38,714 nt of DNA from Peterkaempfera griseoplana. GTDB taxonomy: Bacteria; Actinomycetota; Actinomycetes; Streptomycetales; Streptomycetaceae. The DNA lies in assembly GCF_001418575.1 (NCBI RefSeq), contig NZ_LIQR01000025.1, positions 358-39,071 on the forward strand, read 5' to 3'. The notes under the pieces were generated by a model that saw nothing but the letters and a program-made list of their open reading frames with translations, was not told the origin of the DNA and did not search any database. Shown in pieces: positions 1 through 6,893 of this stretch (positions are counted from its first letter, which is position 1; the number at the start of each line of letters is the position of its first letter). Made by a program: the position numbers and the translations under genes.

Positions 1-2
1 CG

Positions 3-432
3 CCGAGCGGCCACGGCACCACCCTGGACGGCCTCACCGAGATCGGCACCCTGCTGCACCTGCTGAAGCCGGTGGACGACCTGCTGAACACCACCTTCCC
101 GGCCCTGGTCGACCAACAGGTCGGCTCGCCCTTCGTCACCAGGCTCAACCAGGGCGGCGACACCGTGCCGGGCATCAGCTACACCACCGTGGTCACCAGC
201 TACGACGAGGTGGTCACCCCCTATCGGACGGCCTATCTCAGCGGCCCCGACGTCACCAACATCACCGTGCAGGACCAGTGCGGGGTGGACTTCACCGACC
301 ACCTCGAGATCGCCTACGACCCGGTGGCCCTGACCGACGTGCTCAACGCCCTGGACCCGGCGCACCCCCGCAGCGTCCCCTGCGAGGTGGTGCTGCCGCT
401 CACCGGCCCGGCCGCCCCGGGCACGCGGCATC
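3..432 (+). CDS. Secreted-type lipase/esterase, C-terminal part (5' end outside window, no stop codon in frame)
   Basis: The open frame enters from the left edge and reads as the C-terminal part of an alpha/beta-hydrolase lipase of the Streptomyces class-2 type. Seen: an SGHGTTLDGL-like segment at the edge, then SYDEVVTPY, where the Asp is the likely triad acid, and FTDHLEIAYDP, where the His is the likely triad base; two Cys (QDQCGVD and VPCEVV) probably form a disulphide. Such enzymes are exported and cleave ester bonds of lipids. Oddity: family similarity stops near VLPLTGPAAPG (about base 420) but the frame has no stop there and stays open to 1583, over the whole next gene. No stop is close in the other two frames either. 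I give the end of the recognisable part; the true end is unknown. An indel or a lost stop codon is possible. Confidence 0.7.
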
Positions 433-441
433 ATGGACTGC

Positions 442-1272
442 GTGCCCGAAGGCGACTCTGTTTTCCTGGCCGCCACCCGGCTCCGCGAGGCGCTCGCGGG
501 CCGGGTGCTGACCCTGACCGACCTGCGCGTCCCCAGGCTGGCCACGGTGGACCTCAGCGGACGGCGGGTCGTCGACGTCGTCCCGCGGGGCAAGCACCTG
601 CTGACCCGGATCGAGGGCGGCTGGACCCTGCACACCCATCTGCGGATGGACGGCCGCTGGCAGGTCCACCCCGTCGGTCAGCCCTGGAACGGCGGCCCCG
701 ACTGGCAGATCAGAGCCGTCCTGGCCACCGAGGCCGGCGCCGCCGTCGGCTATCGGCTGCCGGTGGTGGAGCTGCTGCGCACCGACGCCGAGGACCAGGC
801 CGTCGGCCATCTGGGACCGGATCTGCTGGGCCCCGACTGGGACCCGGCCGAGGCGCTGCGCCGTCTGCTGGCCGATCCCGGCCGCCCGGTCGGGGAGGCG
901 CTGCTGGACCAGCGCGTCATGGCCGGGGTCGGCAATGTCTACCGCTGCGAGCTGTGCTTTCTGCGGGGGGTGACCCCCTGGACCCCGGTCGGCGAGCTGA
1001 CCCGGCCGGAGCGGCTGGTCGATCTGGCGCAGCGGGCGCTGAACGCCAACAAGCTGCGCCACGGGCACATCACCACCGGCGACACCCGGCCGGGGCGGCA
1101 GCACTGGGTGTACGGCCGGGCCGGGCGGCCCTGTCTGCGCTGCGGCACCCAGGTCTGTGTCGCCGAACGCAGCGACGCCTCCCAGGAGCGGGTCGGCTAC
1201 TGGTGCCCGTCCTGCCAGCGCGGACCGTCCCCACCGGCCCGCAGGCGCCCTGCCGGGTCCTCGCGTCGCTGA
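442..1272 (+). CDS. Fpg/Nei-family DNA glycosylase/AP lyase (Nei2-like)
   Basis: A base-excision repair enzyme that removes oxidised bases and nicks the abasic site. The start is set at GTG 442 because it gives M-PEGDSVF: after Met removal Pro2 is the catalytic nucleophile and Glu3 the helper acid of the family. An ATG three codons upstream (433) would bury this proline and is rejected. Also seen: PRGKHLL with the conserved Lys51, the helix-two-turn-helix region around LLDQRVMAGVGNVY, and a C-terminal zinc finger CLRCG...WCPSC. The length, 276 aa, is normal. There is no clear ribosome binding site and no gap after the lipase frame, so translation may be coupled to it. In S. coelicolor a glycosylase of this kind lies in the same neighbourhood. 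Nei versus Fpg specificity cannot be decided here. Confidence 0.9.
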   Translation: MPEGDSVFLAATRLREALAGRVLTLTDLRVPRLATVDLSGRRVVDVVPRGKHLLTRIEGGWTLHTHLRMDGRWQVHPVGQPWNGGPDWQIRAVLATEAGAAVGYRLPVVELLRTDAEDQAVGHLGPDLLGPDWDPAEALRRLLADPGRPVGEALLDQRVMAGVGNVYRCELCFLRGVTPWTPVGELTRPERLVDLAQRALNANKLRHGHITTGDTRPGRQHWVYGRAGRPCLRCGTQVCVAERSDASQERVGYWCPSCQRGPSPPARRRPAGSSRR

Positions 1273-1619
1273 ACCGCTCCGCCGGGCGCCCCGGCCCCGC
1301 CCGCGCGGCCGTGACGTCCCGGGGAGGACCGCCGGCCAGGGCCGCGGTGCGGGCCGGTACGCCGGCGAGTGCAGTGCACGGGCAGCAGACTGATCCCCCA
1401 GCCGCCGGCCAGGGCCCCCAGCAGCAGCTGATGGCCTCCGGGGAGGCCCGGGCCGGCCAGCAGTGCCCACCAGCACAGGGCCGAGAGGGCGGCCGCCAGC
1501 GCCCAGCGGGCCGGGCTGCGCTGCGGCAGCACCGGGCCTCCCCGGAGCGGACGGCGAACGGCCGAGGTGATCGGCCTCGGTAGGCCCCGTAGCAGGGCGC
1601 CGGGGCGGATCCGGATCAC
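1197..1619 (-). CDS. Putative small membrane protein, unrecognised family
   Basis: A 140-aa frame with GTG start. Seen: a basic N-terminus, two likely membrane segments (about residues 40-60 and 64-80: WALAAALSALCWWALLAGP and HQLLLGALAGGWGISLLP), then a basic, Gly/Arg-rich tail. Third codon positions are almost all G or C, as in the real genes nearby, which supports coding, but no ribosome binding site is visible before 1619 and the tail overlaps the 3' end of the glycosylase gene (1197-1272) on the opposite strand. It lies 40 bp downstream of dps and could be read from the dps transcript. No function is assigned. Start and even existence are uncertain; the membrane part is the most credible piece. 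Confidence 0.42.
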   Translation of the reverse strand: MIRIRPGALLRGLPRPITSAVRRPLRGGPVLPQRSPARWALAAALSALCWWALLAGPGLPGGHQLLLGALAGGWGISLLPVHCTRRRTGPHRGPGRRSSPGRHGRAGGAGAPGGAVQRREDPAGRLRAGGDGPRWQDGHQ

Positions 1620-1659
1620 GGACGGAGCACCGCGGGGCGCCGGTGGCGGAGCGGCCGGC

Positions 1660-2133
1660 TCACCCCTGGTTCTCGGCCTGGAACATCCAGGCCTCCTTCT
1701 CCAGCTCGGCGGCGATGCCGATGAAGAGGTCCTGGGTGACCGGATCGGGCTGCTCGGTGGCGGCGATGCGCTCGCGCATCCGGCCGATCACCACCGCGAA
1801 GGCCTCCACCAGCGAGTCGATGACATCGGAGTCGCGCACCCAGCCCGCGGGGAAGTCCGGCAGTCCGCTGGTCTTGGCCACGGTGCCCGCCCGTCCGTCG
1901 GGGCTCACCCCGATCGCCGCCGCCCGCTCCGCGACGGTGTCGGAGTAGGTCCGGGCGGTGGCGACGACCTCGTCGAGCTGCAGATGGACGGAGCGGAAAC
2001 GGGGACCGATCAGATTCCAGTGCGCCTGCTTCGCCACCAGTGAGAGGTCGAGCAGATCCACCAGGGCGCTCTGCAGGGCGTTTCCGGTGACTTCGCGGTC
2101 ACTGTCGGAGAGCGGGCTCTTGACGACGGTCAT
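1660..2133 (-). CDS. dps: Dps-family ferritin-like DNA-protection protein
   Basis: Mini-ferritin that oxidises Fe(II) with peroxide at inter-subunit sites and stores the iron, protecting DNA under stress; Dps proteins form dodecamers. Seen: 157 aa; ferroxidase residues His38, His50, Asp54, Asp65 and Glu69 in KQAHWN, SVHLQLDE and SDTVAER, with the same spacing as E. coli Dps (H51, H63, D67, D78, E82). The start at 2133 (MTVVKSPLSD) is preceded by GGAGGAGC 8 bases away; the longer frame to 2223 is rejected because it would read through that site and the hairpin at 2154-2179. It matches DpsB of S. coelicolor by neighbourhood (next to clgR). The N-terminal tail is short, so direct DNA binding is not obvious. 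Confidence 0.95.
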   Translation of the reverse strand: MTVVKSPLSDSDREVTGNALQSALVDLLDLSLVAKQAHWNLIGPRFRSVHLQLDEVVATARTYSDTVAERAAAIGVSPDGRAGTVAKTSGLPDFPAGWVRDSDVIDSLVEAFAVVIGRMRERIAATEQPDPVTQDLFIGIAAELEKEAWMFQAENQG

Positions 2134-2153
2134 CTCTGGGTAGCTCCTCCCGC

Positions 2154-2179
2154 CCCGGGCGGCCACGGGCCGCCCCGGG
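2154..2179 (-). promoter_or_regulatory. Stable hairpin in the dps 5' leader
   Basis: CCCGGGCGGCC (2154-2164), loop ACG, and GGCCGCCCCGGG (2168-2179) form an 11-bp stem with one bulged C, ending about 20 bases before the dps start codon. There is no T run. It could end clgR transcripts or act in the dps leader; function is inferred only. Confidence 0.4.
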
Positions 2180-2204
2180 CAACCGGGGACTCGTTCACAC
2201 CGGC

Positions 2205-2217
2205 GGGGGGCTTCCCC
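2205..2217 (-). terminator. Short hairpin downstream of clgR
   Basis: GGGGG-CTT-CCCCC lies about 80 bases after the clgR stop. It is a 5-bp all-GC stem with a 3-base loop and no T run. It is a weak candidate for the end of the clgR transcript. Confidence 0.25.
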
Positions 2218-2296
2218 CAGCACGGCACGGAGCTTCTGCCCACCATCCCGCGGAGCATTCGGGCCGGTCTGCGGCGGCCCTGAAGGAGGAGCGCCG

Positions 2297-2656
2297 TCAG
2301 GCGGCGACCACGTCGACGGCCGACTGAGCGGTCTTCTGGGTGATGGAACTCATCCGGTCGGCGGCGGGGCCGGGGACCGGTACGGGCTCCAGCACCGGAC
2401 GCACGGGCTCGGCGGCGGCCAGCTCGGCGAGCGACAGCTCGTCGCTGACCTCCCGCATGACCTCCGACATCCGCACGTCGAGCGCGTCGCAGATCGCGGA
2501 GAGCAGCTCGGAGGAGGCCTCCTTCTGCCCGCGCTCGACCTCGGAGAGATACCCGAGCGACACCCGTGCTGCGGCGGACACCTCACGGAGGGTACGGCCC
2601 TGACGCTGGCGCTGCCGACGCAGCACGTCACCCAGCAGGCGACGGAGCAGGATCAT
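2297..2656 (-). CDS. clgR: ClgR, XRE-family activator of clp/lon protease genes
   Basis: Helix-turn-helix regulator of 119 aa. Seen: HTH around residues 20-62 ([23 protein letters not shown]), then a Glu/Pro-rich linker and the C-terminus DVVAA. The start ATG 2656 ([10 protein letters not shown]) follows GGAGGGAG by about 6 bases; the in-frame extension to 2860 has no such site. Known: in Streptomyces ClgR activates clpP1clpP2, clpC and lon, and is itself degraded by ClpP1P2 with the terminal Ala-Ala as the degradation signal; the two terminal Ala are present here. Context (cinA-clgR-dps on one strand) is the Streptomyces order. Feedback control is therefore likely: active protease removes its own activator. 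Confidence 0.95.
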   Translation of the reverse strand: MILLRRLLGDVLRRQRQRQGRTLREVSAAARVSLGYLSEVERGQKEASSELLSAICDALDVRMSEVMREVSDELSLAELAAAEPVRPVLEPVPVPGPAADRMSSITQKTAQSAVDVVAA

Positions 2657-2817
2657 CGGTGGCTCCCTCCTCGGACCGCGGATCGAGACGTCACGTCCCC
2701 ACCGTACCGCCTTGCCCGCTTCACGTGCGGGGACCAAGGTCGTGTTCACTCTCGGCTGTACGCATGGTCCCTCCCCTGTGGTTCCCGGTATGGGCGGGCG
2801 GTCGCCCGCGCCATGCA

Positions 2818-2831
2818 CTTCGCTCGACGCT
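2818..2831 (+). promoter_or_regulatory. Weak candidate ClgR operator upstream of clgR
   Basis: CTTCGC-N5-GCT lies 160-175 bases upstream of the clgR start. It matches the Streptomyces ClgR box as I remember it (GTTCGC-N5-GCG) with two mismatches. Autoregulation of clgR makes a site here plausible, but the match is weak. Confidence 0.2.
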
Positions 2832-2908
2832 CTGTCACTCGGCGCCGTACCGCCCGGCACTGCGCCTCTCTCTCGCTACCTGGCTTCTTCCCGGTGACAC
2901 CACCGGAA

Positions 2909-3448
2909 CTAACGTCCGGAGGCGGCGTCCCCCGGCGGTGACAGCTGCTGCCGGAGCAGTTCCAGCGCGGCCGTCACCGTCCTGCGTCGGATTGTGACAC
3001 GCCCACCCGACAACAGGGGCGAAGAGACGGTACTTCCCTGCGGGCCCGCCACCGCGATGTGTACCGTGCCCACCGGCTTGCCGTCCTGTGGTTCAGGACC
3101 GGCCACTCCGGTGGTGGCGACCCCGTAGGAGGCGCCCATCAGCCGCCGCACGCCCTCCGCCATCTGCAGCGCCACCTGCGGATGGACAGCGCCCTCGGCG
3201 GCCAGCAGTCCGGTGTCCACCCCCAGCACCGACGCCTTGAGGTCGGTGGCATAGGCGGTCACCGAGCCCCGGAAGGTGCCGGAGGCCCCCGGGGCGGCCA
3301 CCAGCTCGGCGGCGAGCAGGCCTCCGGTGAGGGACTCCGCCACCGCGACAGTGTCTCCTGCCGCACTCAAGGCGGAGTGGAGCTGCTGGGCGAGGGCGGA
3401 ACCCTCCCCGTCCCCGTGGGCGTCTGCGGTGCTCATGGGCTGGATCAT
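2909..3448 (-). CDS. cinA: CinA C-terminal-domain protein (nicotinamide-nucleotide amidohydrolase, PncC-type)
   Basis: Stand-alone CinA/PncC domain, 179 aa. The family deamidates nicotinamide mononucleotide to nicotinate mononucleotide in pyridine-nucleotide salvage. Seen: VAVAESLTGGLLAAELV, GSVTAYATDLKASVLGV, and GVATTGVAGPEPQDGKPVGTVHIA, the three conserved blocks. The N-terminal molybdopterin-binding domain of full-length CinA is absent, as is usual in Streptomyces. The start at 3448 is chosen because ATGA overlaps the pgsA stop by 4 bp; an internal ATG at 3436 (MSTADAHG) is possible. It is the last gene of rimO-pgsA-cinA. The competence-linked name is historical; no competence role is implied. 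Confidence 0.9.
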   Translation of the reverse strand: MIQPMSTADAHGDGEGSALAQQLHSALSAAGDTVAVAESLTGGLLAAELVAAPGASGTFRGSVTAYATDLKASVLGVDTGLLAAEGAVHPQVALQMAEGVRRLMGASYGVATTGVAGPEPQDGKPVGTVHIAVAGPQGSTVSSPLLSGGRVTIRRRTVTAALELLRQQLSPPGDAASGR

Positions 3449-4227
3449 GCCCCGGCGCGGGCCCTGGCAAGCCCCGCACGCCGCAGCTGCACCGCCTGCC
3501 GTACATAGTCCGCCCCGGTGCCGACGGTGAGCAGCACCGCCACCCCCATCAGCACCGCCCGTGCGGTCGCCAGCCAGCCGGTGAGTTCCAGGACGTACAT
3601 GCCGACCGCGATGCCCTGGGTGAGCGTCTTCAGCTTGCCGCCGCGGCTGGCCGGGATCACGCCGTGCCGGATCACCCAGAAGCGCATCAGGGTGATGCCC
3701 AGTTCGCGGACCAGGATCACCACGGTCACCCACCACGGCAGGTCACCGAGGGCGGAGAGGCCGATCAGTGCCGCTCCCATGATCGCCTTGTCCGCGATCG
3801 GGTCGGCGATCTTGCCGAAGTCCGTCACCAGCCCCATGCGGCGGGCCAGCTCGCCGTCGAAGAGGTCGGTGATCATCGCGATGGCGAAGGACGCCCAGGC
3901 CACCGAACGCCACTTGGGGTCATGACCGCCGGCCGCGAAGAGCAGTGCCACGAAGACCGGCACCAGCAGCAGCCGCAGCATGGTGAGCATATTGGCGATG
4001 TTCCAGATGCCCGGGGGCGCCGCAGCCTGCCCCACGGGCCCGCCCGGGGACACCGCGACAGGCTCCGCACCCCCGCCCGGCCGCGGTGGCGCATGGGCCG
4101 GAGCGTGCTGCCCGGCCACGGCCTCGGCCTCCGCCACGGCCTCCGCCGCCGCGTCGGCCGCGGCGGCGCCCGCGGCTGACTCCTCCAGCCGGGCGCCTCT
4201 GCCGCCGGCCTCCGCTGCGTCGGTCAC
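3445..4227 (-). CDS. pgsA: CDP-diacylglycerol-glycerol-3-phosphate 3-phosphatidyltransferase
   Basis: Membrane enzyme that makes phosphatidylglycerol phosphate from CDP-diacylglycerol, the first step to phosphatidylglycerol and cardiolipin. Seen: the full CDP-alcohol phosphotransferase motif, D121-x2-D124-G125-x2-A128-R129-x8-G138-x3-D142-x3-D146, within [11 protein letters not shown] and [11 protein letters not shown], and several hydrophobic segments from residue 80 on. The first 75 residues are an Ala/Glu/Pro-rich extension ahead of [14 protein letters not shown], where most homologues begin. The start GTG 4227 overlaps the rimO stop (GTGA), which supports it. It overlaps cinA by 4 bp downstream. 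The related phosphatidylinositol-phosphate synthase is an alternative, but the rimO-cinA context favours PgsA. Confidence 0.92.
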   Translation of the reverse strand: MTDAAEAGGRGARLEESAAGAAAADAAAEAVAEAEAVAGQHAPAHAPPRPGGGAEPVAVSPGGPVGQAAAPPGIWNIANMLTMLRLLLVPVFVALLFAAGGHDPKWRSVAWASFAIAMITDLFDGELARRMGLVTDFGKIADPIADKAIMGAALIGLSALGDLPWWVTVVILVRELGITLMRFWVIRHGVIPASRGGKLKTLTQGIAVGMYVLELTGWLATARAVLMGVAVLLTVGTGADYVRQAVQLRRAGLARARAGA

Positions 4228-5696
4228 GCGCCCTCCCCCTGACAGCCGTCTCCCGAGGTGGCGGCGACCGGCTCGGCGACCAGGTCGACACCCTCGGCGG
4301 CGACGACCCTGGCCCGGACGAACTGCCCCGGCCTGGCGTCCTGCGCGCCGAGCAGCGTGGTCAGCCCGTCGGTCTCCGGCGCCTGGTGGGCGGCGCGACC
4401 CTCGACCACGCCGTCCTCCACCGACTCCACCAGCACCTCGATCTCGCTGCCGATCCGCTCCTCGGCACGCTGGGCGGTCATCTCCTCGGCCAGCCGGGTC
4501 AGCCGCGCCAGCCGTTCGGCGACCTCGTCCTCGGGCAGCTTGCCGTCGTAGCCGGCCGCCTCGGTGCCGTCCTCGTCGGAGTAGCCGAAGACGCCGACGG
4601 CGTCCAGGCGGGCGTGGGTGATGAAACGCTCCAGCTCGGCCAGGTCCGCCTCGGTCTCACCCGGGAAGCCGACGATGAAGTTGGACCGCGCGCCCGCCTC
4701 CGGTGCCTTGCCGCGGATGCCCTCCAGCAGCTCCAGGAAGCGGTCCGTGTCACCGAACCGGCGCATCCGCCGCAGCACGTTGGGCGCGGAGTGCTGGAAG
4801 GAGAGGTCGAAGTAGGGCACCACGCCCGGTGTGCCGGTCATCACATCGATCAGGCCGGGACGCATCTCCGCGGGCTGCAGATAGCTCACCCGCACCCGCT
4901 CGATGCCGTCCACCGCCGCCAGCTCCGGCAGCAGGGTCTCCAGCAGCCTGATGTCGCCCAGGTCCTTGCCGTACGAGGTGTTGTTCTCGCTCACCAGCAT
5001 CACCTCGCGGACGCCCTGCTCGGCCAGCCAGCGGGTCTCGGAGAGCACATCGGCGGGGCGGCGGGAGAGGAAGGAGCCGCGGAAGGCGGGGATGGCGCAG
5101 AAGGAGCACCGCCGGTCGCAGCCGGAGGCCAGCTTCACCGAGGCCACCGGGGAGTCGTCCAGCCGCCTGCGCAGGGTGCGCGGGCCGGAGGCGGGGGCGA
5201 GGCCCTCGGGGAGGTCCTCGGGGGCTCCGTGGCCGGGGACGGCCACCTCGGCCGCGGCCGACTGGCGCTCGACCGGGGTCAGCGGCAGCAGCTTGCGGCG
5301 GTCGCGGGGGGCGTGCGAGACATGGTGGCCGCCCGCGAGGATGGTCTGCAGGCGGTCGGTGATGTCGGCGTAGTCGTCGAAGCCGAGGACGGCGTCGGCC
5401 TCGGGCAGCGCCTCGGCGAGCTCCTTGCCGTAGCGCTCGGCCATGCAGCCGACCGCCACCACGGCCTGGGTGCGCCCGTGGCCCTTGAGGTCGTTGGCCT
5501 CCAGCAGGGCGTCCACGGAGTCCTTCTTGGCGGCTTCGACGAAGCCACAGGTGTTGACCACGGCGACGTCGGCGTCGGCGGCGTCCTGGACGAGCTGCCA
5601 GCCGTCGGCCTCCAGTCGCCCGGCGAGTTCCTCGGAATCGACCTCGTTGCGGGCGCATCCGAGCGTGACAAGGGCGACAGTGCGGCGTTCTGGCAT
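4224..5696 (-). CDS. rimO: Ribosomal protein S12 methylthiotransferase RimO (radical SAM)
   Basis: Adds a methylthio group to the conserved Asp of ribosomal protein S12 using two [4Fe-4S] clusters. Seen: N-terminal UPF0004 domain with Cys14, Cys50 and Cys84 ([26 protein letters not shown]); radical-SAM motif C193-x3-C197-x2-C200 ([13 protein letters not shown]); GEPGE-type segment [10 protein letters not shown]-terminal TRAM domain from about residue 420. The length, 490 aa, is typical of actinobacteria, with an insert around residues 135-180. The start [10 protein letters not shown] at 5696 has no clear ribosome binding site and lies 14 bases after a perfect 15-bp hairpin (5711-5746). It is first gene of the rimO-pgsA-cinA operon. 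MiaB is excluded by operon context and the absence of MiaB-specific extensions. Confidence 0.93.
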   Translation of the reverse strand: MPERRTVALVTLGCARNEVDSEELAGRLEADGWQLVQDAADADVAVVNTCGFVEAAKKDSVDALLEANDLKGHGRTQAVVAVGCMAERYGKELAEALPEADAVLGFDDYADITDRLQTILAGGHHVSHAPRDRRKLLPLTPVERQSAAAEVAVPGHGAPEDLPEGLAPASGPRTLRRRLDDSPVASVKLASGCDRRCSFCAIPAFRGSFLSRRPADVLSETRWLAEQGVREVMLVSENNTSYGKDLGDIRLLETLLPELAAVDGIERVRVSYLQPAEMRPGLIDVMTGTPGVVPYFDLSFQHSAPNVLRRMRRFGDTDRFLELLEGIRGKAPEAGARSNFIVGFPGETEADLAELERFITHARLDAVGVFGYSDEDGTEAAGYDGKLPEDEVAERLARLTRLAEEMTAQRAEERIGSEIEVLVESVEDGVVEGRAAHQAPETDGLTTLLGAQDARPGQFVRARVVAAEGVDLVAEPVAATSGDGCQGEGA

Positions 5697-5710
5697 GCCG
5701 CAAGATTAAC

Positions 5711-5746
5711 GCGCGGCCACCGGAGGTGTGTCTCCGGTGGCCGCGC
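5711..5746 (-). terminator. Perfect 15-bp hairpin between the RodZ-like gene and rimO
   Basis: GCGCGGCCACCGGAG (5711-5725) and its exact complement (5732-5746) enclose a 6-base loop GTGTGT. On the minus strand it follows the RodZ-like stop (5769) by 22 bases and precedes the rimO ATG by 14 bases. It fits a terminator for the upstream gene, or an attenuator for rimO. Confidence 0.75.
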
Positions 5747-5768
5747 GGCGGTCGTGGGCGGGGGCGCC

Positions 5769-6701
5769 TCAGGCGGCCTCGGGGTCGCCGGGGGTGTAGG
5801 TGAGCCGGACGACCTGGCCGTTCTGACCGGCCGGGCCGAGGTCCTTGCCGTTGACGTACAGGTGGACGGCGCCCGCGTTCCCCAGCACCAGCTTGATCTT
5901 CTTGGGGTCCGTGAAGGTCTGGTTCTCGCCGGACTGCAGGTTCTTCTGGAAGAGCGTGTTGCCCTGGCTGTCGATGGCGGAGACCCAGCTGTCCCCGTCC
6001 TGGGCGACCAGCTTGACCGTGACCTTGTCGGCAGGGGCGGCCGCGATCGGGGACTCCGAGTGCGGGGTGGGGTTCGGGGTCGGCCGCACCGTGGCCGGCG
6101 CCGTCGCCCGGTGGCTGGGCAGCGGGGTGGAGGCGACCCGGTTGTCCGGGGTGTGGTTCCGGCCACTCACCAGGTTGAAGCCGATCAGCGCCACCACGGC
6201 GACGATCGCGGCCACCATCGCCGCCGTCCAGTTGGGCCGCCGCCGCTCGGCGCGCAGCCTGCTGCCCGCCTCGAAGATCTCCACCGGCCGGGCCGCGGCG
6301 GGGGAGCCGCCGTGCTCGGCGTCGTACCGGGCGACCAGCGCGTCGCCGTCGACACCGACCGCCTTGGCGATCGCCCTGATGTGGCCCCGGGCGTAGAAGT
6401 CGCCGCCGCAGCGGTCGTAGTCGTCGTCCTCGATGGCGTGCACTATGGGCACCCGGACCCGGGTGGCGGTGCTGACCTGGTCGACCGTCAGTGCGGCATC
6501 GATCCGGGCCGCGGCCAGGATGCGGCCGATCGTGGGGAGCGGCTGCGCTGCGGGCACGACGTCGGCAGGCGGCTGGAAGGCGGCGGGCACGGGCGGTCTG
6601 CGCCGCCCGAGCGCTGAGGCCCCGGACATGGTCGGGGCCGATCCGGGCGAGGCCGGGTCGGACCGGCGGTTGTCGCCGAGCGGGGACTTGCCGATGGTCA
6701 C
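5769..6701 (-). CDS. HTH domain membrane protein, RodZ-like
   Basis: A 310-aa protein. Seen: an N-terminal Pro-rich stretch; an HTH_25/XRE domain at about residues 57-127 (IGRILAAARIDAALTVDQVSTATRVRVPIVHAIE, conserved YARGHIRAIAKAVGVD); one membrane segment at about 160-179; a Thr/Pro-rich linker; and a C-terminal beta-rich DUF4115-like domain (residues 225-305, KVTVKLVAQDGDSWVSAID). This is the RodZ architecture: the cytoplasmic HTH binds MreB in other bacteria and the outer domain faces the wall. The homologue next to ftsK is conserved in Streptomyces. GTG 6701 is used as start; ATG 6629 (MSGASALG) is an alternative. A DNA-binding role is not shown. Confidence 0.85.
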   Translation of the reverse strand: MTIGKSPLGDNRRSDPASPGSAPTMSGASALGRRRPPVPAAFQPPADVVPAAQPLPTIGRILAAARIDAALTVDQVSTATRVRVPIVHAIEDDDYDRCGGDFYARGHIRAIAKAVGVDGDALVARYDAEHGGSPAAARPVEIFEAGSRLRAERRRPNWTAAMVAAIVAVVALIGFNLVSGRNHTPDNRVASTPLPSHRATAPATVRPTPNPTPHSESPIAAAPADKVTVKLVAQDGDSWVSAIDSQGNTLFQKNLQSGENQTFTDPKKIKLVLGNAGAVHLYVNGKDLGPAGQNGQVVRLTYTPGDPEAA

Positions 6702-6893
6702 TGGGGCGCCTTTCGAGCGTTGGCCACCTGCTGGAAGATCAGTCTAGAGGGGGTGGGAAAGCCTTTATCAACCCGGGCGGGACCGAATGCGCAGAGCCTC
6801 AGGAGCAGGCCGCCCGGCAGGTCGTCCCAACCGGTTGACGCAACAGCCCGCCCTGCGGTTCCCCGTCCCCCGAACGAGTTCCGGGGCCCTCGG

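Noticed and set aside
4086-6617. An 843-residue plus-strand frame across pgsA, rimO and the RodZ-like gene.
   Set aside because: Opposite to three well-supported genes; composition is that of a high-GC antisense frame.
6867-6887. Hairpin after ftsK (CCCCGAAC/GTTCCGGGG).
   Set aside because: The loop would be only two bases with a bulge in the stem; not a credible terminator.
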